Assembly (NCBI GenBank): GCA_017483605.1
Contig: JAFUWG010000025.1
Location: 1-64,000 of the forward strand
Length of the DNA: 64,000 nt
Direction of reading: 5' to 3'
Origin: Bacteroidaceae bacterium
GTDB lineage: Bacteria; Bacteroidota; Bacteroidia; Bacteroidales; Bacteroidaceae
Each line of letters opens with the position of its first letter. Positions within the stretch are counted from its first letter, which is position 1. The notes beneath the pieces are model-generated. The model ran no database searches, was not told the origin of the DNA, and saw nothing but the letters and a program-made list of their open reading frames with translations. The position numbers and the translations under genes were made by a program. Below, piece after piece: positions 59,593 to 64,000 of the stretch.

Positions 59593-60624
59593 ATGATTTT
59601 TCCAGCAGAATGGCATCAGCAAGCATTTGTGCAACTGACGTGGCCCCACAAGGACACGGACTGGGCACCTGTGCTGGCTGATGCCATTGACTGTTTCTGC
59701 GAGATTGCCCGCGAAGTGGCATTGCGTGAACCCCTCCTCATCGTGGCACAGCATCCCGACGAGGTCACAGCCGAACTGACGAGACGGAACATCCGCATGG
59801 AGAACATCCACGTGGTGGAGTGCCTCACCAACGACACTTGGGCACGCGACCACGCATTCATCACCTGTATCGACCCGCAGCAGAAAGTCATCCTCAACGA
59901 CTTTCAGTTCAATGGTTGGGGACTCAAATTTGCCGCCAACCACGACAACCAAATCAACCGAAACATCCTCTCCGCTGTTGCCAAGTTCTATCCTGACGTG
60001 GCGGTGGAATATCGGAACCGTCTTGACTTTGTGTTTGAAGGCGGAAGCATCGAGAGCGACGGAGAAGGCACACTGATGGTCACTTCCACTTGCCTCATGG
60101 CAGAAAACCGTAACAACACTCTTTCTCAGCAAGGTATAGAACAAAGGCTCAAGGAATACTTCAATGCGGAAAGAGTCCTTTGGCTCCATCATTCGTGGCT
60201 GGCTGGCGACGACACCGACGGTCACATCGACACCATCGCCCGCTTCTGTTCGCCCACTTCCATCGCCTACGTGAAATGCGAAGACCCTGCCGACGAACAC
60301 TACGCAGAGTTGCAAGCCCTGGAGGAAGAACTGCTTGCCCTCCGCACAGCCGACGGCACCCCCTACACTCTTTTCCCGCTTCCCCTCCCCGACCCTTGCC
60401 ACGACGAAGACGGCAACCGCCTCCCTGCCACCTACGCCAATTTCCTCATCGTGAACGGTGCCGTCCTCATGCCCACCTACCATCAACCCGACAAGGACAC
60501 ACAAGCCATGACGATGCTGCAAATCGCTTTCCCCGGACGCCACATCGTGCCCATCGACTGCCGCGTCCTCATTCTTCAACATGGATCACTTCATTGCTCC
60601 ACCATGCAGTTTCCGCAGGTTTAG
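59593..60624 (+). CDS. aguA: Agmatine deiminase
   Basis: A 343-residue peptidylarginine-deiminase-superfamily enzyme converting agmatine to N-carbamoylputrescine. The motifs NDTWARDH, FEGGSIESDGEGT, GDDTDGHIDTIARF and QHGSLHCSTMQFP, with catalytic Cys335, are the standard set. It has no signal peptide, so it is the cytoplasmic AguA rather than exported PPAD. The partner amidase AguB is encoded at 33895. Its start is 3 bases after the GH43 stop, and it ends 62 bases upstream of an -7 element region. Confidence 0.95.
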   Translation: MIFPAEWHQQAFVQLTWPHKDTDWAPVLADAIDCFCEIAREVALREPLLIVAQHPDEVTAELTRRNIRMENIHVVECLTNDTWARDHAFITCIDPQQKVILNDFQFNGWGLKFAANHDNQINRNILSAVAKFYPDVAVEYRNRLDFVFEGGSIESDGEGTLMVTSTCLMAENRNNTLSQQGIEQRLKEYFNAERVLWLHHSWLAGDDTDGHIDTIARFCSPTSIAYVKCEDPADEHYAELQALEEELLALRTADGTPYTLFPLPLPDPCHDEDGNRLPATYANFLIVNGAVLMPTYHQPDKDTQAMTMLQIAFPGRHIVPIDCRVLILQHGSLHCSTMQFPQV

Positions 60625-60724
60625 CCACCCCTTCCCAAGCCCTTTTTCAAGCGTTTTTTCGGTTTTTGAAACAGAAATGAAAACAAATGTTTCAAACGCT
60701 GCAACCCATCTGCCAAAAGTGGGC

Positions 60725-60733
60725 TAACTTTGC
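60725..60733 (+). promoter_or_regulatory. Promoter of the esterase gene
   Basis: TAACTTTGC, 29 bases before ATG 60762. It excludes the longer in-frame start at 60687. Confidence 0.7.
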
Positions 60734-60761
60734 ATTCACTAATCAAAACCCAACGATAACA

Positions 60762-61694
60762 ATGAAAAAAATGATTCTCTCTCTCGTGCTGATGTGCAGC
60801 ACACTCTTTGCGGCAGCACAGCCACAAGGTTTCGGCGGATTCGGTCAACCTGGCGTTGAACCGCAGTGGAAAGACCTGAACTATGCCGGCGACGACATGG
60901 AGGCACACCGTCTGGACATCTATCTGCCACAGACGAACCAAGACAAGTATAAAGTGGTCATTGCCATCTATGGCAGTGCCTGGTTCTCCAACAACATGAA
61001 GGGCATGACATTCATGTCGCTCGGCAAGCCGCTGGTTGACGCCGGTTTCGCCGTGGTTTGCATCAATCACCGTTCCAGCGGCGACGCGAAGTTCCCTGCA
61101 CAGATTCAGGACGTGAAGGCTGCCATCCGCTTCATCCGTGCCAATGCCGAGAAGTACAAACTCGACACCTCATTTGTCGGCATCACAGGCTTCTCGTCGG
61201 GTGGCCATCTGTCTTCGCTGGCAGGTGTGACCAGCGGCATGAAGACCCGCAAGGTGGGCAAAACGACCATTGACCTCGAAGGCAACGTGGGCGGCAACGA
61301 ATCGTTCAGCAGTGCTGTCGATGCCGTGGTGGATTGGTTCGGTCCTGTTGACATGGCACACATGGAGAACTGCGAGACCGTGAAAGACGGCAACTCTCCC
61401 GAGGCAGCCCTCATCGGCGGTGCTCCTGCCGACAATCCCGACCTGGTGGCACTCATCAGCCCTATCACCTACGTGTCGAAAAAGTGCCCACGTTTCCTCG
61501 TGCTGCACGGCGATGCCGACAGCGTGGTGCCTCATTGCCAAGGTGTCAACTTCTCCGAGGCTCTGAAAAAGGCGGGCAGACTCGAAGAGTTCATCAGCGT
61601 GCCCAACGGCGAGCACGGTCCCGTCACCTTCAACGAACAGACCTTTAAGAAAATGACCGACTTCTTCCTGAAAGAAGCCGCAGCCAAAAAGTAA
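60762..61694 (+). CDS. Secreted alpha/beta hydrolase, acetyl-esterase-like
   Basis: A 310-residue protein from ATG 60762 with a signal peptide (MILSLVLMCSTLFAAAQ). The fold is an alpha/beta hydrolase of the BD-FAE/acetylxylan-esterase-like type: VVIAIYGSAWFSNN in the place of the HGGG oxyanion motif, nucleophile GFSSGGHLSSL, Asp in LVLHGDADSVVPH and His in NGEHGPVTF. Such enzymes remove acetyl or feruloyl groups from plant polysaccharides, in keeping with the nearby GH43 and GH3 enzymes. It has its own promoter and terminator. Confidence 0.92.
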   Translation: MKKMILSLVLMCSTLFAAAQPQGFGGFGQPGVEPQWKDLNYAGDDMEAHRLDIYLPQTNQDKYKVVIAIYGSAWFSNNMKGMTFMSLGKPLVDAGFAVVCINHRSSGDAKFPAQIQDVKAAIRFIRANAEKYKLDTSFVGITGFSSGGHLSSLAGVTSGMKTRKVGKTTIDLEGNVGGNESFSSAVDAVVDWFGPVDMAHMENCETVKDGNSPEAALIGGAPADNPDLVALISPITYVSKKCPRFLVLHGDADSVVPHCQGVNFSEALKKAGRLEEFISVPNGEHGPVTFNEQTFKKMTDFFLKEAAAKK

Positions 61695-61767
61695 AAAACC
61701 TCAACCAAATATCACTATATCTTTATTTCCGCCGACAGCAATATCGTTCGGCAAAAAACAACTCGTC

Positions 61768-61797
61768 CCCCGAAGCGTTGCCCCCAATGCTTCGGGG
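61768..61797 (+). terminator. Terminator after the esterase gene
   Basis: CCCCGAAGC (61768-61776) and GCTTCGGGG (61789-61797) form a 9-bp stem followed by TTTTCTTT. Confidence 0.85.
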
Positions 61798-61835
61798 TTT
61801 TCTTTGCTCTTTTCCCGCAAGGGTTCTTAAAACTA

Positions 61836-61935
61836 AACTTAGATTTTATAAAATTCAAGTTAGATTTATATAAATTTAAGTTCAATTTTATAAAATTTAA
61901 GTTTGATTTTATAAAATCTAAGTTTAGTTTTAAGA
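61836..61935. repeat. 21-bp-period palindromic array
   Basis: Four units at 61836, 61857, 61878 and 61899 plus a partial one at 61920, all 21 bp long. Each contains ATTTTATAAAAT or a variant, a self-complementary 12-mer. The outer ends make a perfect 30-bp inverted repeat (61825-61854 with 61906-61935). Between this array and the promoter at 62126 no other structure was seen. Confidence 0.92.
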
Positions 61936-62125
61936 GAGGTAGCGGCAAAACCACACAGAGGCACGCTGAAAGAGGAACTTGGGATACACGGCATCGCATC
62001 CTCAGAGATGTTCTATTTGTCTCATCGACTGTTCTTTTGAAGAACAAAACTCGGCTCTACAAAATTATTTTTCATAAAAAGGCAAATTTTGCAAAGTCAA
62101 GTTTGCATTTTCCAAATAAAAGTTG

Positions 62126-62134
62126 TACTTTTGC
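62126..62134 (+). promoter_or_regulatory. Promoter of the ATPase gene
   Basis: TACTTTTGC, a -7 element 79 bases before ATG 62213. Confidence 0.6.
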
Positions 62135-62212
62135 ACAAATTTTCGTCGCATTAGCATTTTTTTGTGCTAAGGAGTGACATTCGCGAATGACATTTTAATA
62201 AACAATCGAACT

Positions 62213-63394
62213 ATGGAATCTTTTTTCCGTACACATGCTTACTTAGTCGAGCACTTAAAGGCTCCCGTGCGTCGTGACCTGATGGACGAGATTAACTGGA
62301 AAGACCGAATGATTGGCATCAAGGGTGCTCGCGGTGTGGGCAAAACCACTTTCCTCTTGCAGTATGCAAAGGAACATTTCTCCCCCTACGACCATTCGTG
62401 TCTGTATATCAACACCAACAACTTTTACGTGCAAAACGTAGGCATCGCCGAGTTTGCAGGCGAGTTCTACCACTCTGGCGGCAAGGTGCTGCTCATCGAC
62501 CAGGTGTACAAGCAGCCCGACTGGAGCACCCAGTTGCGTGAGTGTTACGACCGCTACCCAGGCCTGAAGATTGTCTTCACGGGGTCACCCGTGATGCGTC
62601 TGAAGGAAGAGAATCCCGAACTGAACGGCATCGTGAAGTCGTACAACCTGCGTGGCTTCTCGTTCCGCGAGTTCCTGAACCTCTCGACCGGCCTGCAGTT
62701 GCGTCCTTACACACTCGACGAAATCATCAACAACCACCGACAGATTGCAACGGAAATCTTCTCGAAAGTCAATCCTCGCGAATACTTCCAGGCATATCTC
62801 CACCACGGTTTCTACCCGTTCTTCCTCGACAAAGCGAACTACAGCGAGAACTTGCTGAAGAACATGAATATGATGATTGAGGTGGACATCCTGATTATCA
62901 AGCAGATTGAACTGAAATATCTGGCAAAAATCAAGCAACTTTTCTATATGCTCACCACGAGCGGCAGCAGTGTGCCCAATGTCAGCCAGTTGGCACAGGA
63001 ACTGGGCATGAGCCGTGCCACGGTGATGCACTACATCAAGTATCTGGAGGAGGCTCGACTGGTCAACATGATTTACGGAAAAGGCGACGAATTCCCCAAG
63101 AAGCCAGCCCGTGTGCTGCTGCACAACTCCAACCTCATGTACAGTTTCTACCCTCGCTGCTTCGACGAGCATGACGTGCTGGAGACCTTCTTCTGCAACA
63201 CGCTCTGGAAAGACCACAAGGTGAACAAGCACGGCAACCTCTGCTCCTTCCTCATCGACGAGCAACTGGAGTTCAAGATTGCCGAGCACAGCACCAAACT
63301 GAAGAGCAAGGCCAAATCGCTCTATGCCGTCAACCAGTGCGACATCGGCGAAGGCAACCAAATTCCTCTCTGGATTTTCGGATTCCTCTATTAA
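62213..63394 (+). CDS. AAA-type ATPase with winged-helix C-terminus
   Basis: A 393-residue protein from ATG 62213. The Walker A motif is GARGVGKTT (38-46). The Walker B region reads KVLLIDQVYK, with Gln where the catalytic Glu is usual (LIDE), while the following QPDWSTQLRECYD and FTGSPVMRLKE resemble the AAA_14 family with DUF4143. A winged-helix motif (NVSQLAQELGMSRATVMHYIKYLEEARLVNMI) and a nuclease-like tail follow. Members are widespread and of unclear role. The substitution suggests weak or absent hydrolysis. It precedes the pyruvate oxidoreductase by 35 bases. Confidence 0.9.
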   Translation: MESFFRTHAYLVEHLKAPVRRDLMDEINWKDRMIGIKGARGVGKTTFLLQYAKEHFSPYDHSCLYINTNNFYVQNVGIAEFAGEFYHSGGKVLLIDQVYKQPDWSTQLRECYDRYPGLKIVFTGSPVMRLKEENPELNGIVKSYNLRGFSFREFLNLSTGLQLRPYTLDEIINNHRQIATEIFSKVNPREYFQAYLHHGFYPFFLDKANYSENLLKNMNMMIEVDILIIKQIELKYLAKIKQLFYMLTTSGSSVPNVSQLAQELGMSRATVMHYIKYLEEARLVNMIYGKGDEFPKKPARVLLHNSNLMYSFYPRCFDEHDVLETFFCNTLWKDHKVNKHGNLCSFLIDEQLEFKIAEHSTKLKSKAKSLYAVNQCDIGEGNQIPLWIFGFLY

Positions 63395-63420
63395 AAGATT
63401 ATACATTTTTATTATTATAA

Positions 63421-64000
<580 letters not shown>

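Noticed and set aside
60687..60761. Extended start of the esterase at 60687
   Set aside because: It would begin upstream of the promoter element at 60725-60733 and hide the signal peptide.

Overview
The window looks like chromosomal DNA of a Bacteroidales bacterium, most likely in the Prevotella/Segatella group. The evidence is the recurrent Bacteroidetes -7 promoter element (TAnnTTTGC) 5' of most transcription units, weak Shine-Dalgarno signals, a short primary sigma factor of the Bacteroidetes type, BspA-like leucine-rich repeats, a candidate type IX sorting domain, DUF4421, and many secreted glycosidases. No rRNA, tRNA, CRISPR array or complete insertion sequence was seen.

Layout. (1) 1-6.5 kb, accessory and more AT-rich: small mobile-element proteins, a divergent promoter region with inverted repeats, a minimal tyrosine recombinase, a secreted BspA-like LRR protein and a zinc-ribbon/WG-repeat membrane protein. 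This is probably one end of an integrated element. (2) 6.7-9.6 kb: a tyrosine phosphatase and a lipoprotein GH3 glucosidase. (3) 9.9-17.2 kb: an AraC-type regulator followed by ten co-directional redox and small-fold genes (two flavodoxins, SDR, cupin, FMN reductase, two NTF2-like proteins, YqhD-like alcohol dehydrogenase, DkgA-like aldo/keto reductase). It resembles an expanded YqhC-YqhD-DkgA aldehyde-response locus, and two promoters in it share a 25-bp box at identical spacing. (4) 17.6-23.5 kb: GH2 enzyme, TonB-dependent receptor, Fe-S aldo/keto reductase and a small membrane transport-like protein. (5) 23.6-33.8 kb, minus strand: valS, a LolC/E-like permease, an aminotransferase, then a periplasmic binding protein with two paralogous Cache sensors, one of them a kinase-dead fragment. 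(6) 33.9-46.6 kb: N-carbamoylputrescine amidase, then a long minus-strand run from RlmD and RluA-like enzymes and rpoD through a C11 peptidase/HprK-like/S26 peptidase/PqqD set to ung, a GDSL hydrolase, a phospholipase D-like protein and a GHL10 hydrolase. (7) 46.7-64 kb: Gfo/Idh/MocA oxidoreductase, DUF4421, a CotH giant, galE, OmpH, prs, a nucleotidyltransferase, a tandem GH43 protein, agmatine deiminase, an esterase, an AAA ATPase and the start of pyruvate:ferredoxin oxidoreductase.

The most unusual signal is non-coding. Six intergenic arrays at about 9.7, 17.3, 26.6, 34.8, 44.2 and 54.3 kb each hold three or more units with a strict 23-bp period and palindromic cores, although the core sequence differs between loci. 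They sit 7.6-10.2 kb apart. Other structured intergenic DNA includes a 21-bp-period palindromic array at 61.8 kb, nested inverted repeats with a 74-bp tandem duplication 5' of rpoD, and a roughly 150-bp hairpin inside the AraC-linked cluster.
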